DNA from: Streptomyces marispadix
GTDB lineage: Bacteria > Actinomycetota > Actinomycetes > Streptomycetales > Streptomycetaceae
Assembly: GCF_022524345.1 (NCBI RefSeq)
Contig: NZ_JAKWJU010000002.1
Coordinates: 1,240,001 to 1,304,000, forward strand
Length of the DNA: 64,000 bases
Reading direction: 5' to 3'
Shown here: positions 44,501 to 52,932 of the stretch, in pieces
Layout: each line of letters opens with the position of its first letter
Numbering within the stretch: position 1 is the stretch's first letter
Position numbers and translations under genes: made by a program
Notes under the pieces: generated by a model
Seen by the model: the letters and a program-made list of their open reading frames with translations, nothing else
Databases searched by the model: none
What the model was told of the DNA's origin: nothing

Positions 44501-47500
44501 CCCGACTGCTTCACCAACGCCACCGCTCCAGGCGTACTGCTCACCATCACCCCCGCCACCACCACGGCAACCACGACCATCGAAACCACCGGCCCCTACT
44601 TCTGCGGCCAACCCATCGAAGTCTGTGTCCAGGTCGCCAACACCGACGTACCCGGCAACACCCCCACCGGCACCGTGGTGATCACCGCACCCGACGGCGG
44701 CACCTCCGGACCCATCACCGTCGACCCCACCGGACAGGCCTGCTTCACCTTCCCCAGCATCACCAACAGCGGCAACATCACCGCCACCTACACCAGCAAC
44801 GACCCCGACTGCTTCAGCAACGCCACCGCTCCAGGCGTACTGCTCACCATCACCCCCGCCACCACCACGGCAACCACGACCATCGAAACCACCGGCCCCT
44901 ACTTCTGCGGCCAACCCATCGAAGTCTGTGTCCAGGTCGCCAACACCGACGTACCCGGCAACACCCCGACCGGCACCGTGGTGATCACCGAACCCGGCGG
45001 GACCAGTTCACCGCCCGTCACCGTCGACCCCACCGGACAGGCCTGCTTCACCTTCCCCAGCATCACCAACAGCGGCAACATCACCGCCACCTACACCAGC
45101 AGCGACCCCGACTGCTTCACCAACGCCACCGCTCCAGGCGTACTGCTCACCATCACCCCCGCCACCACCACGGCGACCACGACCATCGAAACCACCGGCC
45201 CCTACTTCTGCGGCCAACCGGTAGAGGTGTGTGTCCAGGTCGCCAACACCGACGTACCCGGCAACACCCCGACCGGCACCGTGGTGATCACCGCACCCGA
45301 CGGCGGCACCTCCGGACCCGTCACCGTCGATCCGACCGGGCAGGCGTGCTTCACCTTCCCGAGCATCACCAACAGCGGCAACATCACCGCGAGTTACACC
45401 AGCAGCGACCCTGACTGCTTCACCGACGCCACCGCCACGGCCCTCCCGATCACCATCACCCCGGCGAACACCACGGCGACGACCAGCATCACCACGACCG
45501 CCCCGTACTTCTGCGGGCAGCCCATCGAAGTCTGTGTCCAGGTCGCCAACACCGATGTACCCGGCAACATCCCCACCGGCACCGTGGTGATCACCGAACC
45601 CGGCGGGACCAGTTCACCGCCCATCACCGTCGACCCCACCGGGCAGGCGTGCTTCACCTTCCCCAGCATCACCAACAGCGGCAACATCACCGCCACTTAC
45701 ACCAGCAACGACCCCGACTGCTTCACCAACGCCACCGCCACCGCCCTCCCGATCACCATCACCCCCGCCACCACCACGACCACTGTCGGCACGACGCCCG
45801 AGGGTCCGTTCGTCTGCGGCCAGTCGGTCACGGTCTGCGCCACCGTCACCACAAGCACGCCAGGCGTCGGCACACTCGCCGGCACCGTGCTGTTCACCGG
45901 GGCAGGACTCAACGAGAGTGCGCCCGTCATCGACGGCCAGGCATGCCTCCCGCCCACGACGGCACTCACCTCCGGCACCATCACCGCCACCTACACCAGC
46001 GACGACCCCGACTGCGTGGCCGACTCAAGCGGCACCCTCGCGGTGGTAGTGGGCCCCGCGTCCACCACGACGGACATCACCACGACGCCCGCCGGCCCGT
46101 TCGTCTGCGGACAGTCCGTCACGGTCTGCGCCACCGTCACCACAAGCACACCAGGCAGCGGCACGCCCACCGGCACCGTCACCTTCACCGGGGCAGGACT
46201 CAACGAGAGTGCGCCCGTCATCGACGGCCAGGCATGCCTCCCGCCCACGACGGCACTCACCTCCGGCACCATCACCGCCACCTACACCAGCGGCAACCCG
46301 GGCTGCTTCGCCAACTCCAGCGATACACAAGGGGTGACGGTCAACCCGGCAACCACAACGACCAACGTGACCACGACGCCCGCCGGCCCGTTCGTCTGCG
46401 GACAGTCGGTCACGGTCTGCGCCACCGTCACCACAAGCACACCAGGCAGCGGCACGCCCACCGGCTCCGTACTCTTCACCGGGGCAGGACTCAACGAGAG
46501 TGCGCCCGTCATCGACGGCCAGGCATGCCTCCCGCCCACGACGGCACTCACCTCCGGCACCATCACCGCCACCTACACCAGCGGCAACCCGGGCTGCTTC
46601 GCCAACTCCACGGGCTCGCTGGCCGTCACCGTCAACCCGACCTCGACCTCGACCGTCGTCTCGGCCTTCCCCGCGACGTCGGTCTGCGGACAGGCGGTCA
46701 CCGTCTGCGCCGTCGTCTTCGCGAACGCGCCGGGCGGCGGCACACCGACCGGCTCCGTACTCTTCACCGGACCGGGCGGTCTCAACGAGACAGTGCCGGT
46801 GAACGGCGGCGGCCAAGCCTGCTTCACGTCCAGCACCCTGGTCAGCGGCCTCATCACCGCCACCTACACCAGCAACAACGCCTGCTTCACCGGCTCCTCC
46901 GGCACCCGGACGGTGACCGTGAACCCAGCGTCCACGACGACGACGGTCACCACGAATCCCCCGGGACCGTTCACGTGCGGGCAGTCGGTGGAGGTCTGCG
47001 TCGCCGTCGCGCCGGTCGCTCCCGGCAGTGGTACGCCGACCGGCTCCGTACTGCTGACGGGCGCCGGCCTCAACGAGCCGGTGGTCCTCGAGAACGGTCA
47101 GGGCTGTATCACCACGACGGCACTCACCTCCGGCACCATCACAGCCACGTACGCGAGCGCCACGCCGAGCTGTTTCGCCGCCTCTTCGGGTTCGCTGGCC
47201 GTGACCGTCAACCCGACGGCCACGACGACGACGGTCACCGTCGACCCGGTCACCTCGACCTGTGGACAACCGGTCACGGTCTGCGCAGAGGTGACCTCCA
47301 GTACGCCGGGCAGCGGCACGCCCACCGGCTCCGTACTCTTCACCGGGGCAGGGCTCAATGAGAGTGCGCCCCTCGTCGACGGCCAAGCGTGCCTAGCACC
47401 CACGGCGCTCACCTCCGGCACCGTCACCGCCACGTACACCAGCGACGACTCCGCCTGCTTCGGCAACTCGTCCGACACGCAGGCAGTCACCGTCAACCCG

Positions 47501-49264
47501 TCGCAGACCACCACAACGGTCACGGCGACGCCGGACACCTCGGTCTGCGGCCAGGAGGTCACGGTCTGTGTGTCGGTCGACGCGGTCTTCCCACAGGCCG
47601 GTACACCGAGCGGAAGTGTTCTGGTCACCGGGCCCGGCGGGGTGAGCGAGACGGTGCCTCTTGACGAGAGCGGGGAGGCGTGCTTCTCGACGACCGAGCT
47701 CGCCACCGGCACGGTGAACGCCGTTTACACCAGCGACGACTCCGCCTGCTTCAGTGGCTCTTCCGGATCGGTCGGCGTCACCGTCGGCGCGGCGTCGACG
47801 ACGACCGCCGTCACCGCCGACCCCAGCACCTCGGTCTGCGGACAGCCGGTGCAGCTCTGCGCCACCGTCACCACCGACTCGCCCGGCAGCGGCACGCCCA
47901 CCGGCTCCGTGCTCTTCAGCGGGCCCGGCGGCTTCAGCCAGTCGGTCGGCCTCGTCGGCGGCCAGGCGTGCCACACCTCCACGAGCCTGGTGAGCGGAGT
48001 CATCACCGCCACCTACCTCAGCGACGACGCCGGCTGCTTCGCGGGCTCCAGCAGCACGACCACCGTCACGGTCAACCCGGCGCCCACCACGAGCAGCGTC
48101 ACGGCCAACCCGAGCACCTCGGTCTGCGGACAGCCGGTGCAGCTCTGCGCCACGGTCTCCTCCGCCGCCGGGACTCCGACCGGTGCCGTCACCTTCTCCG
48201 GGCCGGGGGGACCGCTTGGCAGCGCGATCCTGTCCGGCGGGCAGGGGTGCATCACCGTCAGCAACCTGACGAGCGGCACCGTCACGGTCAGCTATGCCGG
48301 TACGAGCTGCTTCGGCGCCTCCAACGGTTCCACAACGGTGACCGTCAATCCGGCGTCCACCACCACCGGCGTCACCGCTGATCCGAACCCGGCGGTGTGC
48401 GGCCAGTCGGTGGAGCTGTGCGCCACCGTCACCACGGCCTCGCCCGGCAGCGGCACGCCCACCGGCTCCGTGCTCTTCAGCGGGCCCGGCGGCTTCAGCC
48501 AGTCGGTCGGCCTGGTGGGCGGCGAGGGCTGCGTCACCGTCCCGTCGGCGGCGGCCGGCACCTACACCGCCCAATACACCAGCGCCAACCCCGGCTGCTT
48601 CAGCAGCTCTTCGGGAGCGGTCGCACTAGCGGTCAACAAGGCCGGAACCACCACCAGCGTCACCGCGACGCCCAACCCGGCCGCCTGCGGCCAGCCCGTC
48701 ACGGTCTGCGCCACTGTGGCGCCGGTGTCCCCCGGTTCCGGGGCGCCCAGCGGCACGGTCGTCTTCACCGGGCCCGGCGGGCTCAACCAGCCGGTCGGCC
48801 TCGTGGGCGGCCAGGCGTGCTTCACCTCTTCCAGCCTGGTCAGCGGCACGATCACGGCCACCTACAGCGGTGATCAGTGCTTCCTGAACTCGGTCGGCAC
48901 GGTGAACTTCCAGTCCAGCCAGCAGACCACCACGGTCACGGCACCGCCGGCGCAGGTCCGGCTGCGCACCAACGGCACGTGGGTCATCCCGGCCATGAGC
49001 GCCACGCTCACGACTTCGGGAGGCGCCCCGGTCGCAGGCCAGACGATCACATTCGTCGCCAACGCGGTGGGCGGACCGATCGCTCTGGGCTCCGCCGTGA
49101 CCAATGCGAGCGGTGTGGCGACCCTTGCTCCGCCGACCATCACCGTCCCGCCTGGGATCGTCACAGCGAAGTCGTACAGGGCGTCGTTCGCGGGTGCGGC
49201 GTGCCTCTCGCCGTCCTCGGGCAACGGGACCCTGACCGTGGTCAGCTCACCGCTCCTGCCCTGA
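41513..49264 (+). CDS. Giant Cys-rich Ig-like repeat protein, no signal peptide
   Basis: A 2583-residue protein made almost wholly of about 26 bacterial Ig-like (Big_3-type) domains of 90-101 residues. Domain 1 (residues 1-108) is divergent; domains 2-14 (type A) are nearly identical, 101 residues each, pattern PYFCGQP-EVCVQV ... GQACFTFPS ... DPDCF; domains 15-25 (type B) are more varied (CGQSVTVCATV, GQACLPPTT); domain 26 is a Cys-poor cap. Each type A or B domain has four Cys, about 98 in all, enough for two disulfides per domain. The ATG at 41513, after GAAAGGGG, is the most upstream start in frame and gives MAPTTTVLTSDNDP, so there is no signal peptide, membrane helix, LPxTG or other anchor. 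Export route and role are unknown; a long rigid filament is likely. Confidence 0.85.
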   Translation: MAPTTTVLTSDNDPSFCGEPVVFTATVTDTSSTAQPTGTVSYFVSQDGPSQTVPLTPGPGPFESTASTTPIVFDTTGEHATVALYTSDNPALFDNSTSPVFNQTVDPATTGVSITTDPASPFLCGSQVEVCATVANNDVPGNIPTGTVIITEPGGTSSPPVTVDPTGQACFTFPSIDTAGDITATYISDDACFSNSNAVAGVTLTAGATTATTSITTTGPYFCGQPVEVCVQVDNTDVPGNIPTGTVIITEPGGTSSPPITVDPTGQACFTFPSIDTTGNVTASYTSSDPDCFTDATAPGVLLTITPATTTATTSITTTGPYFCGQPVEVCVQVANTDVPGNIPTGTVVITAPDGGTSGPVTVDPTGQACFTFPSITNSGNITATYTSSDPDCFTNATATALPITITPANTTATTSITTTAPYFCGQPVEVCVQVANTDVPGNIPTGTVVITAPDGGTSGPLTVDPTGQACFTFPSITNSGNITATYTSNDPDCFTNATATALPITITPATTTATTTIETTGPYFCGQPIEVCVQVANTDVPGNTPTGTVIITEPGGTSSPPITVDPTGQACFTFPSITNSGNITATYTSSDPDCFTNATAPGVLLTITPATTTATTTIETTGPYFCGQPIEVCVQVANTDVPGNTPTGTVIITEPGGTNSPPITVDPTGQACFTFPSITNSGNITATYTSNDPDCFTNATATALPITITPATTTATTTIETTGPYFCGQPIEVCVQVANTDVPGNTPTGTVVITAPDGGTSGPITVDPTGQACFTFPSITNSGNITATYTSNDPDCFTNATATALPITITPATTTATTTIETTGPYFCGQPIEVCVQVANTDVPGNTPTGTVVITEPGGTSSPPVTVDPTGQACFTFPSITNSGNITATYTSSDPDCFTNATAPGVLLTITPATTTATTTIETTGPYFCGQPVEVCVQVANADVPGNTPTGTVVITAPDGGTSGPVTVDPTGQACFTFPSITNSGNITATYTSNDPDCFTNATAPGVLLTITPATTTATTTIETTGPYFCGQPIEVCVQVANTDVPGNTPTGTVVITAPDGGTSGPITVDPTGQACFTFPSITNSGNITATYTSNDPDCFSNATAPGVLLTITPATTTATTTIETTGPYFCGQPIEVCVQVANTDVPGNTPTGTVVITEPGGTSSPPVTVDPTGQACFTFPSITNSGNITATYTSSDPDCFTNATAPGVLLTITPATTTATTTIETTGPYFCGQPVEVCVQVANTDVPGNTPTGTVVITAPDGGTSGPVTVDPTGQACFTFPSITNSGNITASYTSSDPDCFTDATATALPITITPANTTATTSITTTAPYFCGQPIEVCVQVANTDVPGNIPTGTVVITEPGGTSSPPITVDPTGQACFTFPSITNSGNITATYTSNDPDCFTNATATALPITITPATTTTTVGTTPEGPFVCGQSVTVCATVTTSTPGVGTLAGTVLFTGAGLNESAPVIDGQACLPPTTALTSGTITATYTSDDPDCVADSSGTLAVVVGPASTTTDITTTPAGPFVCGQSVTVCATVTTSTPGSGTPTGTVTFTGAGLNESAPVIDGQACLPPTTALTSGTITATYTSGNPGCFANSSDTQGVTVNPATTTTNVTTTPAGPFVCGQSVTVCATVTTSTPGSGTPTGSVLFTGAGLNESAPVIDGQACLPPTTALTSGTITATYTSGNPGCFANSTGSLAVTVNPTSTSTVVSAFPATSVCGQAVTVCAVVFANAPGGGTPTGSVLFTGPGGLNETVPVNGGGQACFTSSTLVSGLITATYTSNNACFTGSSGTRTVTVNPASTTTTVTTNPPGPFTCGQSVEVCVAVAPVAPGSGTPTGSVLLTGAGLNEPVVLENGQGCITTTALTSGTITATYASATPSCFAASSGSLAVTVNPTATTTTVTVDPVTSTCGQPVTVCAEVTSSTPGSGTPTGSVLFTGAGLNESAPLVDGQACLAPTALTSGTVTATYTSDDSACFGNSSDTQAVTVNPSQTTTTVTATPDTSVCGQEVTVCVSVDAVFPQAGTPSGSVLVTGPGGVSETVPLDESGEACFSTTELATGTVNAVYTSDDSACFSGSSGSVGVTVGAASTTTAVTADPSTSVCGQPVQLCATVTTDSPGSGTPTGSVLFSGPGGFSQSVGLVGGQACHTSTSLVSGVITATYLSDDAGCFAGSSSTTTVTVNPAPTTSSVTANPSTSVCGQPVQLCATVSSAAGTPTGAVTFSGPGGPLGSAILSGGQGCITVSNLTSGTVTVSYAGTSCFGASNGSTTVTVNPASTTTGVTADPNPAVCGQSVELCATVTTASPGSGTPTGSVLFSGPGGFSQSVGLVGGEGCVTVPSAAAGTYTAQYTSANPGCFSSSSGAVALAVNKAGTTTSVTATPNPAACGQPVTVCATVAPVSPGSGAPSGTVVFTGPGGLNQPVGLVGGQACFTSSSLVSGTITATYSGDQCFLNSVGTVNFQSSQQTTTVTAPPAQVRLRTNGTWVIPAMSATLTTSGGAPVAGQTITFVANAVGGPIALGSAVTNASGVATLAPPTITVPPGIVTAKSYRASFAGAACLSPSSGNGTLTVVSSPLLP
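41837..45769 (+). repeat. Type A repeat array, 13 copies of about 303 bp
   Basis: In-frame tandem units encoding domains 2-14 of the giant protein. The period is 303 bases (300 for the first). Neighbouring copies between about 43050 and 45250 differ at few positions, and differences come as exchangeable blocks (for example EPGGTSSPP versus APDGGTSGP, or ATALPITITPA versus APGVLLTITPA), the pattern expected from unequal crossing-over and gene conversion. Confidence 0.9.
45770..48919 (+). repeat. Type B repeat array, 11 diverged copies of about 286 bp
   Basis: In-frame units encoding domains 15-25. They keep four Cys, the TTT start and the SGTITATYTS strand but differ much more from each other than the type A units, so they are older duplications. 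Confidence 0.85.
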
Positions 49265-49289
49265 CCCAGGACACCTTCGGAGAAAATCG

Positions 49290-49315
49290 CGCCGGGCCGC
49301 TTCCGCGGCCCGGCG
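49290..49315 (+). terminator. Terminator of the giant gene
   Basis: An 11-base perfect stem, CGCCGGGCCGC (49290-49300) with its complement (49305-49315), and a TTCC loop, 25 bases after the stop and preceded by an A-run. Confidence 0.7.
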
Positions 49316-49839
49316 TCGCCGTGTTCACTGTCGTATGTCCTTCATCAGATCCATGTCCCGCATGTCTCCATAGTGTTCTTCGCCGGTAAGTCACAAGGTT
49401 CTTTGCGCCTTTTGACGCCGATGGCCGTAAGCGGTCAACCATCGGAGGCGACCGGCGAGTAGATTTTTACGTCGCATTGCGCCACAACCGTTTTCCAGCG
49501 GTGGCGACTGCACTACGTTGTCAGTCGCGTACACCCCGCGAACCGGTCGGGTCAGACCAGCCCGTCTGACGGTTCTCCCGTTACGGGCCAGATCTGCGCC
49601 GTGAGCGCTGCCCGTACGGAGGGCAGCATGCGCTCACTGGAGACGCCCGCCCGTAGCTACAACATTCGCGTGGCGACGGACAGTTGAACAGCGAGCACAA
49701 GCACCGCCCCGGACCAGGCGCCCATGCTTCACCGCTCCTGCCCCGTCGGCGGCTGCTCCGCGACAGCACTTCCGGCTCCACTGCGAATTGGTGGAACGGC
49801 GACTTCAGCACCCGCGTTAGCTGCCTCGAAAGAGAAATC
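49316..49839. other. Gene-free region with three small inverted repeats
   Basis: No convincing gene. Three exact 7-base inverted repeats lie here: 49418-49424/49439-49445 (CCGATGG/CCATCGG), 49504-49510/49522-49528 (GCGACTG/CAGTCGC) and 49551-49557/49564-49570 (GTCAGAC/GTCTGAC). It probably holds the promoter and control sites of the binding-protein gene at 49840. Confidence 0.4.
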
Positions 49840-51201
49840 ATGAAAAGACCTCGCATTGCGATATCACGCCTTGCGGCCACAGCAGTCGCTCTCGCCGTCA
49901 CGGCGACGGCGTGCAGCGGCCTGAACAGCGCCTCCGGCGAGCAGGAGTTCAGCGGCCAGACCCTCACGGTCGCCGGCTCCTGGACCGGAGGCGAGGGGAA
50001 GAACTTCAGAAAGGTGCTCGACGGCTTCTCCAAGAAGACCGGCGCCAAGGTGAAGTTCGTCTCCAGCCGTGCACAAGGACGTGACGACTTCGCCCTTTTC
50101 ATACGCGACCTGCGTAAGGCGGGCAAATCCCCGGATGTGGCGATGGTGCCGCAGGTGGGTGTGCTCCAGCAGTTCGCACAGAAGGGCTGGCTCGAACCGC
50201 TGCCGCCGAGGGTCGAACTGGAGGCCGCGCGCAACTTCGCGCTGGTGTGGCAGAACTACGGCAGTGTCCGCCGGATCTTCTACGGGCTCTACTTCAAGGC
50301 TTCGCACAAGTCGACCGTCTGGTACAGCCCGAAGGCCTTCGAGAAGGCGGACGTACTGCCGCCGAAGGACTACAAGGAGATGATCAGCGCCGGCCAGAAG
50401 CTCTCCAGGGCCGGCACCCCCGCCTTCTCGGTGGCGGGCAAGGACGCCTGGCCGCTCACCGACTGGTTCGAGAACATCTATCTCGCACAGGCGGGGCTTA
50501 CCAACTACGCCAAGCTCGCCACCAACGAGATCGGCTGGACCGACCCCACGGTCATCAAGGCGCTGAAGACCTTCGGCAAGCTCTTCAAGAGCAAGGACAT
50601 GGTCGCCGGGGGAGGCACCGAGGCACTGCGCACCGACCTCAACGAGTCGGTCGGAGCCGTCTACGGCAAGGACCCCAAGGCAGCGATGGTCTACGAGGGC
50701 GACTTCGTGGCCGGGATCATCTCCGGCGAGTTCAACAGGAAGGTCGACGACGACGCCAACTTCTTCGAGTTCCCGCCGGTGGGCAAGGGCAAGCAGCCGC
50801 CGGTGATCAGCGGCGGCGACGCCGCGGTCGCCATGAAGGACGGCAAGAACAAGGACATGGCCATGTCCTTCATCGAGTATCTGGCCAGCCCGAAGGCCGC
50901 CGAGATCTGGGCCAAGGAGGGCGGATTCCTCTCGCCCAACATCAACCTCGACCTCGACGCCTACCCGGACGAGACGACCCGCAAGGTCGCCAAGTCCCTC
51001 GTGGACGCCGGTGAGGCAGTGCAGTTCGACATGTCCGACCAGGCGCCCGGCGACTTCGGCGGCACCCCGGGGCAGGGCGAATGGCAGCTCCTCCAGGAGT
51101 TCATCCGCGACCCGTCCGACCCGGAGAAGACGGCACAGAAGCTCGACCAGGCAGCGGCGAAGGCCTACTTGGACGCCTCGGCCACGGGCACCACCGGCTG
51201 A
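49840..51201 (+). CDS. Extracellular solute-binding lipoprotein (ABC sugar-binding type), orphan
   Basis: A 453-residue substrate-binding protein of the COG1653 type. The N-terminus MKRPRIAISRLAATAVALAV then TATAC is a lipoprotein signal peptide with the lipid-modified Cys at residue 25. The mature part has VAGSWTGGEGKNFRKVLDGF, DVAMVPQVGVLQQFA and AMVYEGDFVAGI, usual for carbohydrate-binding proteins. No permease or ATPase gene is adjacent, so it is an orphan subunit or uses a transporter elsewhere. The frame is open 52 codons further upstream, but only ATG 49840 gives a signal peptide, with GAAAGAG before it. Confidence 0.85.
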   Translation: MKRPRIAISRLAATAVALAVTATACSGLNSASGEQEFSGQTLTVAGSWTGGEGKNFRKVLDGFSKKTGAKVKFVSSRAQGRDDFALFIRDLRKAGKSPDVAMVPQVGVLQQFAQKGWLEPLPPRVELEAARNFALVWQNYGSVRRIFYGLYFKASHKSTVWYSPKAFEKADVLPPKDYKEMISAGQKLSRAGTPAFSVAGKDAWPLTDWFENIYLAQAGLTNYAKLATNEIGWTDPTVIKALKTFGKLFKSKDMVAGGGTEALRTDLNESVGAVYGKDPKAAMVYEGDFVAGIISGEFNRKVDDDANFFEFPPVGKGKQPPVISGGDAAVAMKDGKNKDMAMSFIEYLASPKAAEIWAKEGGFLSPNINLDLDAYPDETTRKVAKSLVDAGEAVQFDMSDQAPGDFGGTPGQGEWQLLQEFIRDPSDPEKTAQKLDQAAAKAYLDASATGTTG

Positions 51202-51991
51202 TGTGATCTGCGTGCGGCACAACCGCGTACGTCGCACCTGAGTTCGGCAGACCCGAGCGCCTACGTGCGTCAGGCATACGTAGGACGGCAACACCTGCGA
51301 CAGAGCGCGCACAGCGAGAACGAGAGCGCACGTTCAGAGCGCAGCACGGCAACGCACCATCGAGAGCGCACGATTGAGGGCGGAGAGCCCGCGGCATGAC
51401 CAGGGGCCGCGGCGCCCGGCTCGACCGGCCGGGAGCGCACCTCCGCCGCGCACAGGGGGAAGCCCCGCCCGACCGCTCCGGGCGGGCTCCAGATCCGTCC
51501 CCTGCATCAGCCGCGCCCTGCTACGGGCCGACTCGGCGCGGAATCCGGCGAGTTGAGCCGAACCGAGGCGAGCCAGGCCACTCGGAGGCGAGCCGGAGGC
51601 GAGCCGGGTGACAGACACCTCCCCGGCGTCCCATCGCGAGCGGAGACATCGAGCCATCGAGCCCGCACGCCGGTGAGCCCGCAGGGCGACCGACTCCCCG
51701 TGCACGCACTGGCTTTCGCCGTTCGACCGCGCCCCGCACGCCCCGCGCACGGAGCGGCCGGCGTACGCCGGGATGCGCACCGTGTGACGTGTCACAGACA
51801 ACGTGTACATGGATGTGGGAGCTTCAACTCCGTTACTCATCAGTAGAGTTGGGGTTCCGAGGGTGAGGTCCGGCATGGCGGGCCGCACCGGCCGACGCGC
51901 CGCGTCCACGGCAGCGCGCCGCCGGGCGGCACCGAGATCCCGTGAAGGACATACGGCTCGGAAGGCCGGCCCGCAGGCGGGAGAGGATCGG
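51202..51991. other. 790-base gene-free region before the oxygenase operon
   Basis: No convincing gene. It has short direct repeats: GAGAGCGCACG near 51320-51375 and GAGGCGAGCC three times near 51563-51610. The operon promoter probably lies at about 51783-51849. Confidence 0.45.
51783..51849 (+). promoter_or_regulatory. Crp-like palindrome and candidate promoter of the oxygenase operon
   Basis: TGTGACGTGTCACA (51783-51796) has exact TGTGAC/GTCACA arms and fits the actinomycete Crp pattern GTG-N6-CAC. A possible -10, TAGAGT (51844-51849), lies about 50 bases on, with a weak TTCAAC 15 bases before it. The leader to the first gene would be about 135 bases. Confidence 0.4.
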
Positions 51992-52861
51992 ATGAGCACT
52001 TCGGAAGCGACCACACTGGACGAGCTGGTCGACACGGACCGGTATCCCCTCGCGGACCTCGACGGTCACCGCGGACGCGACGTCCTCTCCCGTGCGAGGA
52101 AGGATCTGCTGGCCGAAGGGTGCACCGTACTGCCGGACTTCATCCGGCCCTCCCTCCAGCGGACGCTCCAGCAGGAGTGCGCGGCCATGGCCCCGCGGGC
52201 GCACTTCGACGTCGCGACGGTCAACGTCTACAACATGGCGGCCGGCCCCGACCTGCCCGAGGAGCACCCGGGACGCATGGCCTTCGAGCGCGGCAACGCC
52301 TTCGTCGCCCGCGACCGCATCCCCGCAGGCTCCCTCATCAGCCGCCTCTACTCCGACGTGGTCTTCCAGCGCTTCATCGCCCGCTGCTTCGACCTCGGGG
52401 AGCTGCACGAGCTGGCGGACCCCCTCTCCGGGCTCGTGCTCAACGTCGTCGAGCCCGGCATGGAGCACCCCTGGCACTTCGACACCAACGAGTTCACCGT
52501 CAGCATGCTCACCCAGGAGGCCGAGGAGGGCGGAGTCTTCGAGTACTGCCCCAACATCAGGTCGGCGGACGAGGAGAACTTCGACGGGGTGCGCGACGTG
52601 CTTCAGGGCAGGGGCGAGGGGTCGACCCGGCGCCTGCGGCTTCGGCCCGGCGACCTCCAGCTCTTCAAGGGCCGCTTCTCGCTGCACCGCGTCAGCCCCG
52701 TGCGGGGCGGTCTCGCCCGGCACTCGGCGATCTTCGCCTACAGCGAGCGGCCCGGTGTCGTGGGGAGCGTGTCCCGTACTCAGCAGCTCTTCGGACGCGT
52801 ACTGCCGGAGCATCTGGAGGCGCAGGGCCGCGCGGTGCGCGGCGACCGGCTGCTCGACTGA
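51992..52861 (+). CDS. Fe(II)/2-oxoglutarate-dependent oxygenase (ArpA/HalD-like)
   Basis: A 289-residue oxygenase of the double-stranded beta-helix type. The iron triad is H162-x-D164 in WHFDTNEFTVSML plus H232 in FSLHRVSPV, with a downstream Arg in LARHSAIFAY for 2-oxoglutarate. The family includes actinomycete ArpA-like proteins and the amino-acid halogenases BesD/HalD; those halogenases have Gly where this protein keeps Asp164, so hydroxylation is expected, not chlorination. The likely substrate is a free amino acid (inference). ATG 51992 with GGAG nearby; first gene of a three-gene operon. Confidence 0.82.
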   Translation: MSTSEATTLDELVDTDRYPLADLDGHRGRDVLSRARKDLLAEGCTVLPDFIRPSLQRTLQQECAAMAPRAHFDVATVNVYNMAAGPDLPEEHPGRMAFERGNAFVARDRIPAGSLISRLYSDVVFQRFIARCFDLGELHELADPLSGLVLNVVEPGMEHPWHFDTNEFTVSMLTQEAEEGGVFEYCPNIRSADEENFDGVRDVLQGRGEGSTRRLRLRPGDLQLFKGRFSLHRVSPVRGGLARHSAIFAYSERPGVVGSVSRTQQLFGRVLPEHLEAQGRAVRGDRLLD

Positions 52862-52932
52862 CCCCCTGCCTCCCCCCATCGCCCACCTCCCGCCGTGAGT
52901 CCCCCGCCCCGGCCACCTCCACAGGAGCAGTC

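Noticed and set aside
42281..45217. Gly/Val/Asp-rich antisense frames over the repeat array
   Set aside because: They recur with the repeat period and reflect the repeated DNA only.
42805..45414. 869-codon frame made of His/Arg-rich repeats (RPGRQHR, HHRHLHQQRP)
   Set aside because: It is the +1-shifted reading of the 303-bp repeats of the giant gene. The codon third-position pattern supports the giant gene's frame, and the shifted frame has no independent start signal.
41837..48919. Could the repeat array be a CRISPR or other non-coding repeat locus
   Set aside because: Units are 286-303 bp, contiguous without spacers and stay in one open frame.
39479..49264. Complete prophage or contractile injection system
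   Set aside because: No terminase, capsid, sheath, baseplate or integrase gene is present in the window.
49522..49535. TTGTCAGTC resembling a second damage-type promoter
   Set aside because: The TAnnnT element is missing at the required spacing.
49684..49839. Upstream start of the binding lipoprotein
   Set aside because: It would bury the lipoprotein signal peptide 52 residues inside the protein.
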